Origin: Psychrobacter sp. NG25
GTDB lineage: Bacteria; Pseudomonadota; Gammaproteobacteria; Pseudomonadales; Moraxellaceae
Length of the DNA: 64,000 nucleotides
Assembly: GCF_015234355.1 (NCBI RefSeq)
Contig: NZ_JADGMV010000003.1
Span: 62,001-126,000 of the forward strand
Direction: 5' to 3'
In this document: piece after piece, positions 1-8,394 of the stretch
How the letters are laid out: each line of letters starts with the position of its first letter
Position numbering within the stretch: the first letter of the stretch is position 1
Notes under the pieces: model-generated
Told to the model about the DNA's origin: nothing
The model's database searches: none
What the model saw: the letters and a program-made list of their open reading frames with translations, nothing else
Made by a program: the position numbers and the translations under genes

Positions 1-629
1 AGGGAATACCAACCAAATCCTGATGAAAGCGCTAAGCCTTTCGTCCACGATACATCACTGAACATCAGCGCAAATATTAAGCCACCTGCCAATACTGCTA
101 TCGTAAAGACAACACTCATCTCAACGCCACGTTTATTGAGTAGCACTTCTTTGAGCGTAATGCCTGAACCCTTTAAACCAATACCAACCAGTAAAATCAA
201 AATCATCAGTAGGACGGTCATGGTATTTTCAGGCGGCATATAGTTCGCTGGTAGGAAATAGCCAATTACCATGCCAATCAATACGCAAACGACTTGGGCG
301 AGGCTACCGCGAATACTGACGCGGTGTTCTTTAGATTTTACGCTGGGTTTTTTGGCCTGCCATGGTCGCATGTTATCGAAAATCATCAAAGCTAGTAGAC
401 CAGAGCCGATAGTGAGGATTGAAAGCACAGCAACATAAAGCGCAATCTCACCTACTTGACCGCCTAAGCCCTCGACTTGCGATAGCTCAATGCCAATTAG
501 GGCTAAAATGACAAACACTAAATAAGATAAGCCCTTATCCGCAAGCCTTGTCATAGTGGGATTAGAAGGAATGGCAAAGCCAATAAACATTGGCATTAAG
601 ACCAAAATAAGGGTAACTATGCTTTGCAT
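1..629 (-). CDS. lysO: Lysine exporter LysO (YbjE family), 3' part outside window
   Basis: This is the first 209 codons of an inner-membrane protein read leftward from the ATG at 627-629; the gene runs off the left edge. The translation is strongly hydrophobic, with about five membrane segments visible. It matches the E. coli LysO (YbjE) pattern, including the conserved stretch SGFGWYS just before the cut and a GIxLK/LNKRG stretch in the middle. In E. coli this family exports L-lysine. It is divergent from the lipid gene at 835, so the 200-bp gap probably holds both promoters. A second basic amino acid exporter candidate (ArgO type) lies at 14842-15444. Confidence 0.85.
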   Translation of the reverse strand, partial: MQSIVTLILVLMPMFIGFAIPSNPTMTRLADKGLSYLVFVILALIGIELSQVEGLGGQVGEIALYVAVLSILTIGSGLLALMIFDNMRPWQAKKPSVKSKEHRVSIRGSLAQVVCVLIGMVIGYFLPANYMPPENTMTVLLMILILLVGIGLKGSGITLKEVLLNKRGVEMSVVFTIAVLAGGLIFALMFSDVSWTKGLALSSGFGWYS

Positions 630-747
630 AACGGCAGACTCGTGGATTTTAATAAGGCATTTTTAAGAAGCTGAAGATTGTATCATATCAAGTTACAAAT
701 GCTGGTATCGGCAAACCATATTCTTTATAAAGCCCAATTTTATGGAC

Positions 748-786
748 TATAATTAGATTTATAGCTATGGTTAAGTATTTACTTAA
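748..786 (+). promoter_or_regulatory. Possible promoter -10 and 16-bp palindrome upstream of the lipid module
   Basis: TATAAT at 748-753 is a consensus -10 hexamer, but no good -35 is visible 16-18 bases upstream. Just downstream, 771-786 is a perfect inverted repeat (TTAAGTA, two bases, TACTTAA). Its position after the -10 and about 50 bases before the ATG at 835 would suit a repressor operator. No regulator gene is adjacent, so the binding protein is unknown. Confidence 0.35.
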
Positions 787-834
787 TAAACTTTTGTTGC
801 TAAATTAAGACACCGAAGATACGTGGTTGGCATT

Positions 835-3486
835 ATGTCGCTATATCAGCTCAAGCCTAAATTTCAAGATCAGCTGCGACCAGTCAGTAATTCGTTGGTC
901 GCGCACAATTTTACTGCCAATCAAGTCACTGTGTCTGCGGTACTATTAAGTGTGGGCACGGCTTATGTTATTGCGAAGCCTGCAACCGAGCAGCAAGCGT
1001 TATGGCTTTTATTGCCTTCATCATTGTTCGTACGGATGGCACTGAACGCCATTGACGGCATGATGGCACGCGAGCATGGTCAAGCTACTAAACTGGGTGC
1101 AGTACTAAATGAGGCGGGCGATATTTTTGCTGATACGGCACTCATTGCCAGTTTGGTTCCGCATATAGCTAAACATGATTTACGAATTAATTCTGAACGA
1201 CAAATTCGCACGAGTAAGTCGCCAACCACTCAGCGGCATATCAGCAGTATTGTAGCGTTGAGTATTAGTAGTGAGCTACTTGGTATCGCTAGCAATACGA
1301 TGCTAGGGGTAAGAGCAAACCAAGGGCCTTTAGGGAAAAGCGACCGTGCTCTAGTGCTAGGTATACTTGGTACCGTTATGGGTAGCAAGATACCGTTATC
1401 ACTTTCTCCTAAAAGAATCGTGCAGTTGTCCCTGTTGGTAGAGACGCTATTACTAAAAACGTGCCTGAACCGTTTACGCTATATGGCAAATCTATATCTG
1501 ATGCATCAGCCACCAGCACTTCGAGCAGTAACGTGTGAGTCAATAAACAACTCGCTATCTCTCAATACTGTTTTACCAAATAATCTTACTGATAACGCGC
1601 GCCCATTGGAGTTCAAAGAAATGCCAACCACTGTTAATAGTCAAAAATTAAAAGAACAGGCTAGTGTTAGTTTTGAGCAGTCATCACCAAAAATCATTAA
1701 TGGTGAAAGTTGCTACAACGCTTATGATGGCACGGCTATTTATTATCGCTATTGGTTAACGATGCCTTTAACAGATATGAAAAAATCAGCCATTGAAAAA
1801 CCGACTCAGCCATTACGTCAAGTGATCTTATTACATCGTGGGCATGAGCATTCGGGTCGATTGGCAGAGTTAGGAGAGCAGTTTGCAAAAGCTGGTTATC
1901 AAGTCTTTGCTTGGGATGCACGCGGTAATGGGCGCTCAGGGGGTATCAAAGATCATGCTGAGAGTGTTACCGAGCTTGAACGAGATTTAGATGGCTTTGT
2001 GCAATTGGTTATTGGGCAGACAGGCATTGCTATTGAAGATACCTTAATCGTCGCCAGTAGTATCGGCGCGGTATTGGCAGCAGCATGGGTGCATGACTAT
2101 GCGCCCAATATTCGCGGGATGATACTCGGTACGCCTGCGCTAAGCATTCGCTTGTATATGCCTTTTGCGATACCGTCATTAAAGGTAGCACGGACACTGG
2201 GTCTGATGTCACGTGTTAGTAGCTATGTCAAAGCGCAAGTATTGACGCATGATAAAGACGCGCAGCAAGCCTATAATGCCGATCCATTGATATCGAATAG
2301 TATTTCAACTGACTTACTCATCGATACCCATGCGACGGGTCAGCGCTTGCTCGACGATGCTGGGGCTATCACTGTACCGACGTTTGTCTTATGTGCAGGT
2401 AAGGACTACGTGGTGGATAAGCAGGCTGAACGCGCGTTTTATGAAGCGATCAATACACCTACGAAACGCTGGCAATTGTATCCAGACAGTTATCATGCAA
2501 TCTTTCATGAGACCAATAAAGCCGATGTCTTTGCCGACTGTATTGATTTCGCTGAGCACGTATTTAGCACACAAGTCCAAGCACCTGATTTGAGTACCGC
2601 TCATTTGAATAGCGCCAGTAAAGACAAGGTAGACCGCTTAGCGATTAAGCCATTCAATCCAAGCTTCGCGATTACCCGTTTTGCGATGCAGAAGTTCGGT
2701 CATGTTAGCGATGCGATTGCGACAGGGCTTGAACATGGGTTTGATTCTGGTCACTCGCTTGATCACGTCTATTACAATCAGCCCAGCGGTCAGAATAAAT
2801 TTGGGCAAGCAATCGATAAATTTTATTTAAGTAATATTGGCTGGCAAGGCATTCGTATACGCCGCGCACATATCTTAGAGCTGGCACGCTTAGCATTCGC
2901 AGATATTGAAGATAAAAATCAGAGTAACGCCAAGCCATACCAACCAAAATTATTAGATATCGCTAGTGGCCATGGTTTTTATGCCTTTGATCTGCTAACA
3001 GAGTTTACAGACTTGCATGCGGAGCTACGAGATTATGAGATGCATAATATTCAAGCATTGCAAGCAAAGGCGGAGCAGTTAGCGATTTCTGATCGAGTCA
3101 TTGCGTGTCAAAAAGATGCTTTTGACGTAGCAAGTTATCCTGATTCTGATAACACAAAATTTGATGTGGCCATCAGCTCAGGCGTGTTTGAGCTGTTTTC
3201 TGATAATGTGTTACCAGCGGCAGCATTGGCAGGTATTTATGACAGTTTAAAAGCGGGCGGTTATTTAATTTATACCAATCAGCCGTGGCATCCTGAGCAA
3301 GAGTTCATCAGTAAAACCTTAAACAACCACCGTGGCAGCAGTTGGGTGATGCGTTGTCGATCACAAGCCGAGATGGATCAATTGGTTGAGCGTGCAGGCT
3401 TTAAAAAGGTTGCCATGCGTATCGACCGCTTTGGTATCTTTACCGTGTCATTGGCGATTAAAACGGCACCAATCGATGATAAGTAA
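835..3486 (+). CDS. YnbA-YnbC fusion: CDP-alcohol phosphatidyltransferase, alpha/beta hydrolase and methyltransferase
   Basis: This 883-residue protein joins three domains. Residues 1 to about 220 are a CDP-alcohol phosphatidyltransferase-like membrane domain (NAIDGMMAR, then G-x3-N-x3-D). The first and third aspartates of the usual motif are Asn, as I recall also for E. coli YnbA. After a polar linker, about 295-595 is an alpha/beta hydrolase of the lysophospholipase type, with nucleophile Ser409 in ASSIG and a late Asp/His pair. About 610-880 is a class I SAM-dependent methyltransferase with LDIASGHG near 707-714. In E. coli the same parts are the separate proteins YnbA and YnbC. The ATG at 835 is preferred over the GTG at 823 because MSLYQLKP matches the YnbA N-terminus. 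The substrate is unknown. The gene is followed after three bases by the patatin-like gene. Confidence 0.85.
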   Translation: MSLYQLKPKFQDQLRPVSNSLVAHNFTANQVTVSAVLLSVGTAYVIAKPATEQQALWLLLPSSLFVRMALNAIDGMMAREHGQATKLGAVLNEAGDIFADTALIASLVPHIAKHDLRINSERQIRTSKSPTTQRHISSIVALSISSELLGIASNTMLGVRANQGPLGKSDRALVLGILGTVMGSKIPLSLSPKRIVQLSLLVETLLLKTCLNRLRYMANLYLMHQPPALRAVTCESINNSLSLNTVLPNNLTDNARPLEFKEMPTTVNSQKLKEQASVSFEQSSPKIINGESCYNAYDGTAIYYRYWLTMPLTDMKKSAIEKPTQPLRQVILLHRGHEHSGRLAELGEQFAKAGYQVFAWDARGNGRSGGIKDHAESVTELERDLDGFVQLVIGQTGIAIEDTLIVASSIGAVLAAAWVHDYAPNIRGMILGTPALSIRLYMPFAIPSLKVARTLGLMSRVSSYVKAQVLTHDKDAQQAYNADPLISNSISTDLLIDTHATGQRLLDDAGAITVPTFVLCAGKDYVVDKQAERAFYEAINTPTKRWQLYPDSYHAIFHETNKADVFADCIDFAEHVFSTQVQAPDLSTAHLNSASKDKVDRLAIKPFNPSFAITRFAMQKFGHVSDAIATGLEHGFDSGHSLDHVYYNQPSGQNKFGQAIDKFYLSNIGWQGIRIRRAHILELARLAFADIEDKNQSNAKPYQPKLLDIASGHGFYAFDLLTEFTDLHAELRDYEMHNIQALQAKAEQLAISDRVIACQKDAFDVASYPDSDNTKFDVAISSGVFELFSDNVLPAAALAGIYDSLKAGGYLIYTNQPWHPEQEFISKTLNNHRGSSWVMRCRSQAEMDQLVERAGFKKVAMRIDRFGIFTVSLAIKTAPIDDK

Positions 3487-3489
3487 TAA

Positions 3490-4686
3490 ATGAATAATAA
3501 ACCCATCAAGCCCTATGAGCGTGTCCAACTTTTTTCCGGAGGAGGCTCGCGTTTTGGCTATTATTTAGGTAGCTATGCGGCGTTGGTCGAGCATGACCTA
3601 AAGCCGGATATTATCGTTGGTACTTGCGGTGGGAGCTTATCAGCTTATCTGGTCAACCTAGCTCCTGACCCCAAGGATTTGCAAGCGCTGATGTACAGCC
3701 GCGAGCTATACTCAGTCATCAAAGCGATTCGCCATGTTAGCCCTGATGAAGCTAACAGGCGTGCAAAAATGCGTTATATGACTCATGCACTCAAACGTTG
3801 GCATCTGTCACAGCGTACATCTAATGGGCAAAAGCAACGACAAGCAGACAGCTATGCGCGACTCTTAGATGAGCTGCAGCAGTTAGCGATGTTTCGTATT
3901 GATAATGAAGTGCAGTGGCTTGATGAGTTGTCTAGCTTTGCATCTATCGAAAATGGCAGTAGCCAGCCTAATGCTAGTACCCCTGAAATAGCCATCATTG
4001 CCAGCCGACTGTATCAAGCGCCTATCGATGGTTCATCTGATGAAAAGCTAATGCTGCAAGAATTGTTATTTGCGCCGTCGCGCTTAGCAAATTTGCCAAG
4101 TTCTGTATCAGATCTGGCTGACGAGCAACTGATATCACCTGCGCATACATTTGCAAATGGTCGTATACATCAGGCGGTAGAGATACGGACTCAATGGGAT
4201 TTTGCGTCAGTGGTTCGTGCTTCTATGGCCGACATGTATTATCTACCGCCTATACATATTACAGAGCTTGGTTGGTGCTTAGGTGGGGTCATCAATCTCA
4301 CACCGATTGAGCTAGCCTGTCAGTTGGGTGATAGCGTATTTGCAGAGACTAAGGCAGGTTACGACTCGTGGCTGGCTGTTCCCGCGATTCAGCGGGTTTT
4401 TGGTTTTGACCCTAATGAGCGATTGGCAGCAGTACACGGTTATCAACCGATGGAAGTAACGTCGCACACTAATACCGCTAGCAACAACCATCAGCTACAT
4501 TGGTTACCGTTTGCCGATAATGAACAGCAGTTAGTAGGTCAGAATGTGCAGAAGCGTTTTAATATAAAGCAAATGACTATTGAGCTGATACACGCTGACT
4601 ATGACGGTTTTGTGCAGCAAATGCAGGCGCAATGGAAGTACGGTTACCAGCGTACAGCTGACTATATACAGCAGCATAATTTGTGA
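3490..4686 (+). CDS. Patatin-like phospholipase family protein with altered catalytic residues
   Basis: This 398-residue protein carries the patatin oxyanion-loop motif (GGGSRFG, residues 17-23). Next comes a nucleophile elbow that reads G-T-C-G-G at 44-48, so Cys46 stands where patatins carry Ser. The usual DGG/DGA catalytic Asp motif reads Leu264-Gly-Gly before VINLTPIELA. Family members are lipid acyl hydrolases that use a Ser-Asp dyad. This copy either uses Cys or is a non-catalytic relative. It starts three bases after the YnbA-YnbC fusion gene and overlaps the next gene by four bases, so the three are translationally linked. There is no signal peptide or clear membrane segment. Confidence 0.8.
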   Translation: MNNKPIKPYERVQLFSGGGSRFGYYLGSYAALVEHDLKPDIIVGTCGGSLSAYLVNLAPDPKDLQALMYSRELYSVIKAIRHVSPDEANRRAKMRYMTHALKRWHLSQRTSNGQKQRQADSYARLLDELQQLAMFRIDNEVQWLDELSSFASIENGSSQPNASTPEIAIIASRLYQAPIDGSSDEKLMLQELLFAPSRLANLPSSVSDLADEQLISPAHTFANGRIHQAVEIRTQWDFASVVRASMADMYYLPPIHITELGWCLGGVINLTPIELACQLGDSVFAETKAGYDSWLAVPAIQRVFGFDPNERLAAVHGYQPMEVTSHTNTASNNHQLHWLPFADNEQQLVGQNVQKRFNIKQMTIELIHADYDGFVQQMQAQWKYGYQRTADYIQQHNL

Positions 4687-5498
4687 AAACCCTCGTAGAA
4701 GATACCGCCGAAAATCATACGCCGCATATTATTATCGTCGGTGGCACGAGTGGTCTTGGTTTGGCACTGGCTGTGTATCATCTACAGCTTGGTTGGCAGG
4801 TGAGCGTTGTTGGTAGTAACGTTGCAAAGATAGAACATATCAACGGTCAGTATCCGACTATCAAGACTTATGCTTGTGATTTGACTGATAGTGTCCAAAC
4901 ACAGAGTCTATTAGATAAATTGTCAGCTACAAGCTTTCACAGACTTATCTATAGTGCAGGTAGTTACACCAATGAGCGTGTTCATCATCTAAATCAAGCA
5001 GAGAGCGACCAAATGCTAGCGATTAACTTGCAGGCATTTGAGCAGGTTTTTAGGTGGGCAAGCGTGAAGTCAAAGCAGCAACATCAGTCATTGGACTTTG
5101 CTAAAGACTGTAGATCAAGCCTTATCTGTATCGCCTCTATCGCTGGCACGATGGATTATCCTTACGCCAGTTTTTATGCAAAAAGCAAGCGAGCAATGAT
5201 AGCGACTGCTAGCGCTTATCGAGCGGCACTTGCGCCTTATAATATCCAAGTGAATTGTATTGCATCAGGCTATATCGATACCCAAGCATTGCGTGATTTG
5301 AATAATGGTGATGCCAGTCATAAACCATTTATCATGAGTTTGCAGACTGCTGTGGTAGAGGTTATGCAGGCGATTGATAATGATGTTGAGTTAGCCGTGT
5401 TTCCACGATCTATGCGCTATATTACTCGGGTGTTAAATCACTTACCCAAGCCATTACTCAACTTAATATTGCGCAGTAAATTGGATAAGCCTTCTTAA
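4683..5498 (+). CDS. Short-chain dehydrogenase/reductase
   Basis: This 271-residue classical SDR has a glycine-rich nucleotide site (GGTSGLG, residues about 15-21), a catalytic Ser in the CIASIAG stretch and a Tyr-x3-Lys pair in FYAKSK. The family performs NAD(P)H-linked reduction or oxidation of carbonyl or hydroxyl groups; the substrate cannot be read from sequence. It starts at a GTG that overlaps the patatin stop (GTGA), so it belongs to the lipid module and may reduce a lipid intermediate. Only about 30 bases separate its end from the convergent CdsA-like gene. Confidence 0.85.
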   Translation: MKTLVEDTAENHTPHIIIVGGTSGLGLALAVYHLQLGWQVSVVGSNVAKIEHINGQYPTIKTYACDLTDSVQTQSLLDKLSATSFHRLIYSAGSYTNERVHHLNQAESDQMLAINLQAFEQVFRWASVKSKQQHQSLDFAKDCRSSLICIASIAGTMDYPYASFYAKSKRAMIATASAYRAALAPYNIQVNCIASGYIDTQALRDLNNGDASHKPFIMSLQTAVVEVMQAIDNDVELAVFPRSMRYITRVLNHLPKPLLNLILRSKLDKPS

Positions 5499-5529
5499 AC
5501 GAATACTGCCTTAATCAAAAATGGGCAGC

Positions 5530-6405
5530 TCAGCCAAATAGCCAATAGAGCAGAGTGAATACTGGCACACCAATCAGCAAGCTATCTATCCGATCTAATA
5601 CGCCGCCATGTCCAGCGAGCATCGTTCCGGTATCTTTTACCCCGTGTTGGCGTTTAAATGCTGACTCCAATAAATCTCCTGCGATACCACTTACTGCCAA
5701 ACCATAGGCGGCTAATAAACAAAGCCACCCGCTAAAAGGCGTGAGCCATAGTCCCAGTAACGACGCCAATACAGCGGCACACAAACTACCAAAGACCGCG
5801 CCTTCAATGCTTTTATTTGGGCTAACGGTAGGAGCGAGACCTCGCTTAAACAGTTTGCGTCCCAGTAATCGTCCGCATAAGTATTGGGCAATATCGTTGA
5901 ACTGACTGGCGAAGAAGACAAAAAGTAAGACGCCATATTGCTCACGTTGCCACGTCAATTGCTGCAATACAATAAGGCTTAAAATTAGTGAAATAAAGGC
6001 ACTGCTAAACACGATATCCAGTAGATTGAGACGCGTATAAGACTGTGTCAGTGCTGAGTTTTTTTCGTCAGATATTATTTGTGGTTGTAGCCCGCGTGCT
6101 TGGAGTTTGCTAATCAGCCCCGCTTTGTCGTATATGCACCATACGCGCTTAATCTCATAGCAGCCGCGTAGACCAATTAACATAAAAAACGTAACGAGAA
6201 CCCATTGATAGGGATAATCATCCTGACTATTATTTATTTTGGCGATGACATAGCACACGCACAGAGCCACTAGCATGAGCCACCAAGAGCGTGCAATCAG
6301 ATAAATCTTAGGCAAGCGAGTACGTAGACGAGGGATAGCCAGTATGCCCCAAACCAAACTTACTACCATCATAAGTCCGATAACAAACAGCGTATCAGTA
6401 GACAT
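5530..6405 (-). CDS. CdsA/YnbB-like phosphatidate cytidylyltransferase
   Basis: This 291-residue multi-membrane-span protein ends with a full CDP-diglyceride synthase signature: S-A-F-K-R, then K-D, then H-G-G-V-L-D-R-I-D (residues about 250-275). Such enzymes make CDP-diacylglycerol from CTP and phosphatidate. Because it sits tail to tail with a YnbA-YnbC fusion, it is more likely the YnbB paralogue than the housekeeping CdsA, which normally lies next to uppS, dxr and rseP. The E. coli YnbB paralogue has, to my recollection, been connected with MPIase glycolipid synthesis. It lies downstream of nadB on the same strand, but an inverted repeat separates them. Confidence 0.85.
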   Translation of the reverse strand: MSTDTLFVIGLMMVVSLVWGILAIPRLRTRLPKIYLIARSWWLMLVALCVCYVIAKINNSQDDYPYQWVLVTFFMLIGLRGCYEIKRVWCIYDKAGLISKLQARGLQPQIISDEKNSALTQSYTRLNLLDIVFSSAFISLILSLIVLQQLTWQREQYGVLLFVFFASQFNDIAQYLCGRLLGRKLFKRGLAPTVSPNKSIEGAVFGSLCAAVLASLLGLWLTPFSGWLCLLAAYGLAVSGIAGDLLESAFKRQHGVKDTGTMLAGHGGVLDRIDSLLIGVPVFTLLYWLFG

Positions 6406-6427
6406 GTTTTTAACACTTTGAGAGATA

Positions 6428-6484
6428 AAAAGCAGTCATCAACCACTTTAGTAATGACTAGAATGCCAGTTGACTACTGCTTTT
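6428..6484 (-). terminator. Likely nadB intrinsic terminator overlapping the nadB stop codon
   Basis: Arms at 6428-6443 and 6469-6484 pair over 16 bases with two mismatches. Read on the minus strand, the stem is followed by a run of T. The 5' arm includes the first base of the nadB stop codon. It should end nadAB transcription before the CdsA-like gene. Confidence 0.6.
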
Positions 6485-8393
6485 AGGTGGCAGTAGTCAC
6501 TTTTATTTTTCTAGCTCCTGAGTGAACAATTATAGGCTGAATAAGCCAGTCAATACTACCTTCTCTTGGGTCTATTAATGGATTAATCACACTTGTTCGA
6601 GTTGTGGCGGCTAGATTTGGATAGTCTTTTCTATAATGCCCACCGCGACTTTCAAGACGTTGAGAAGCTGATTGAATAATTAATGTCGCTAATTGTAACT
6701 GTCTTGCCAACTGTAAATATGTAAGGTCATCAATGCTGACCGTGCTATTTTTGCGATTGATATTGCTATTACTATCACTGCCATTAAATGAACTTAACTC
6801 AGGTTGTTTCAACCATTGCTGCCATTGTTGTATCTGTTCAAGCGCTTCCTCTAACTCTCTGGCACTACGTGTGATACCCATATTGGTAGTCATTAGCGCT
6901 TTTAGTTTTACGATGACTTCTGTCATATCGGCATCATTATGGCAGTGCTTAATAGCCTCGTTATGCTCATATAACGTTGATGTCGACGATGTAAAATAGG
7001 GAAGATTAATCGATTGGGTGTTCTTCAGTACGGGTGTTTTCCAAATGTCATCGGCACTTGCATTCAAATTAAGATGATATGCCGTAGTATGTAGATTGAT
7101 ATCTAGCTTTGCATCTAGTGCTTCCATTTCTGCCAAGTAACGAGGCAAGTCGGTAGCGATATTACGTCCTACTACCACGCACTCTAATAGCGAGTTGCTC
7201 GCCAAACGGTTGGCACCATGCAAGCCTGTATGAGCAACTTCGCCTGCTGCATAGAGACCTGCCACATCGGTCATACCGTTTACCGATGTGACAACGCCAC
7301 CGCAACTATAATGTGCGGTAGGGGCGACTGGTATCGGATCCGTCGTGATATCAATGCCAAGCGTTATCAACGTCTGATAAATTTGTGGGAAATGCTCCTG
7401 TAAAAATGGCGCTGGTAGATGACTGACATCAAGATGTACATAGCCAAGTCCATTTACACTAATCTGCTCAGCGATTGCTCGTGCGACGATATCTCTTGGA
7501 GCCAATTCAGCACGCTCATCAACGTCTAGCATAAATCGTCGACCTGTCTGCGGACAGTATAGGCATCCACCTTCTCCGCGTAGCGCTTCAGAGATTAAAA
7601 AACTGCTGTCGCCTAATGCGAGACCAGTCGGATGGAATTGCACAAACTCCAAGTTTGCCAGACGGCAGCCCGCTTGCCACGCCATCATCACGCCATCACC
7701 GACACAGACATTCGGTGCACTGGCACGTTGAAACAGCTGCCCCAAACCGCCACTGGCCAGTACGACTGCGCGACTATAAATGGTCAGCTGACAATGGTTA
7801 TTGTGATCAAAAATGCGTGCACCTTTGCAGTGGCTGTTAGTAATAGGATCCTTCAAAAGGCTTAATGCTTCATGATACGGTAATATCGTGATATTACTTG
7901 CAGCATGGGCCCTTATGGTTAGGGCTTCCATAACGTGCCGACCTGTTGCATCATCCGCATGGGCCACTCGTCTGCAGCCATGACCACCTTCCTTGGTTAG
8001 ATGTAAGTTGTTAATTTCTAAGTCAGTACTATTTAAATCAGTTAAGGTTTTTTGCGTGACATCTTGTTGTGGATTCTGAGTAAAAGGGACACCTTGTTCG
8101 CACAGCCACTGTATCGCTTGCTGTCCTTCACTTAGTATCTCAGTCGTATTAGTAGCATCGCATAACCCTGCGCCTGCGATCAAGGTATCAGCGACATGGT
8201 CAGTCACGGAGTCATTTTGGTCCAAACTTGCAGCGATACCACCTTGTGCGTAATGGCTTGAGCAAACCTCCAAAGCGGCTTTACTCAGTACCATGATACT
8301 CAGCGATTTTGGTAGTGATAATGCAGTACTTAGACCGGCCAATCCTGCACCGATAATAAGTACGTCTGTTTGCCTGACATGATCCGCGCTCAT
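6483..8393 (-). CDS. nadB: L-aspartate oxidase
   Basis: This 636-residue flavoprotein oxidises L-aspartate to iminoaspartate in de novo NAD synthesis. It has the N-terminal FAD dinucleotide motif (IIGAGLAGL), the family stretches SSHYAQGGIAA, HxxTGRHVM and EFVQFHPTGL, and the AAGEVAHTGLHGANRLASNSLLE segment. The ATG at 8393 begins one base after the nadA stop and fits the family N-terminus; an upstream in-frame start would lie inside nadA. It is roughly 90 residues longer than typical NadB of about 540. Most of the excess is Ser/Asn-rich material in the C-terminal helical region, which looks like an insertion rather than a new domain. Confidence 0.95.
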   Translation of the reverse strand: MSADHVRQTDVLIIGAGLAGLSTALSLPKSLSIMVLSKAALEVCSSHYAQGGIAASLDQNDSVTDHVADTLIAGAGLCDATNTTEILSEGQQAIQWLCEQGVPFTQNPQQDVTQKTLTDLNSTDLEINNLHLTKEGGHGCRRVAHADDATGRHVMEALTIRAHAASNITILPYHEALSLLKDPITNSHCKGARIFDHNNHCQLTIYSRAVVLASGGLGQLFQRASAPNVCVGDGVMMAWQAGCRLANLEFVQFHPTGLALGDSSFLISEALRGEGGCLYCPQTGRRFMLDVDERAELAPRDIVARAIAEQISVNGLGYVHLDVSHLPAPFLQEHFPQIYQTLITLGIDITTDPIPVAPTAHYSCGGVVTSVNGMTDVAGLYAAGEVAHTGLHGANRLASNSLLECVVVGRNIATDLPRYLAEMEALDAKLDINLHTTAYHLNLNASADDIWKTPVLKNTQSINLPYFTSSTSTLYEHNEAIKHCHNDADMTEVIVKLKALMTTNMGITRSARELEEALEQIQQWQQWLKQPELSSFNGSDSNSNINRKNSTVSIDDLTYLQLARQLQLATLIIQSASQRLESRGGHYRKDYPNLAATTRTSVINPLIDPREGSIDWLIQPIIVHSGARKIKVTTAT

Positions 8394-8394
8394 A

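Noticed and set aside
630-770. Lysine riboswitch upstream of lysO
   Set aside because: I looked for the long conserved multi-helix leader and did not see it; the leader is too short and AT-rich.
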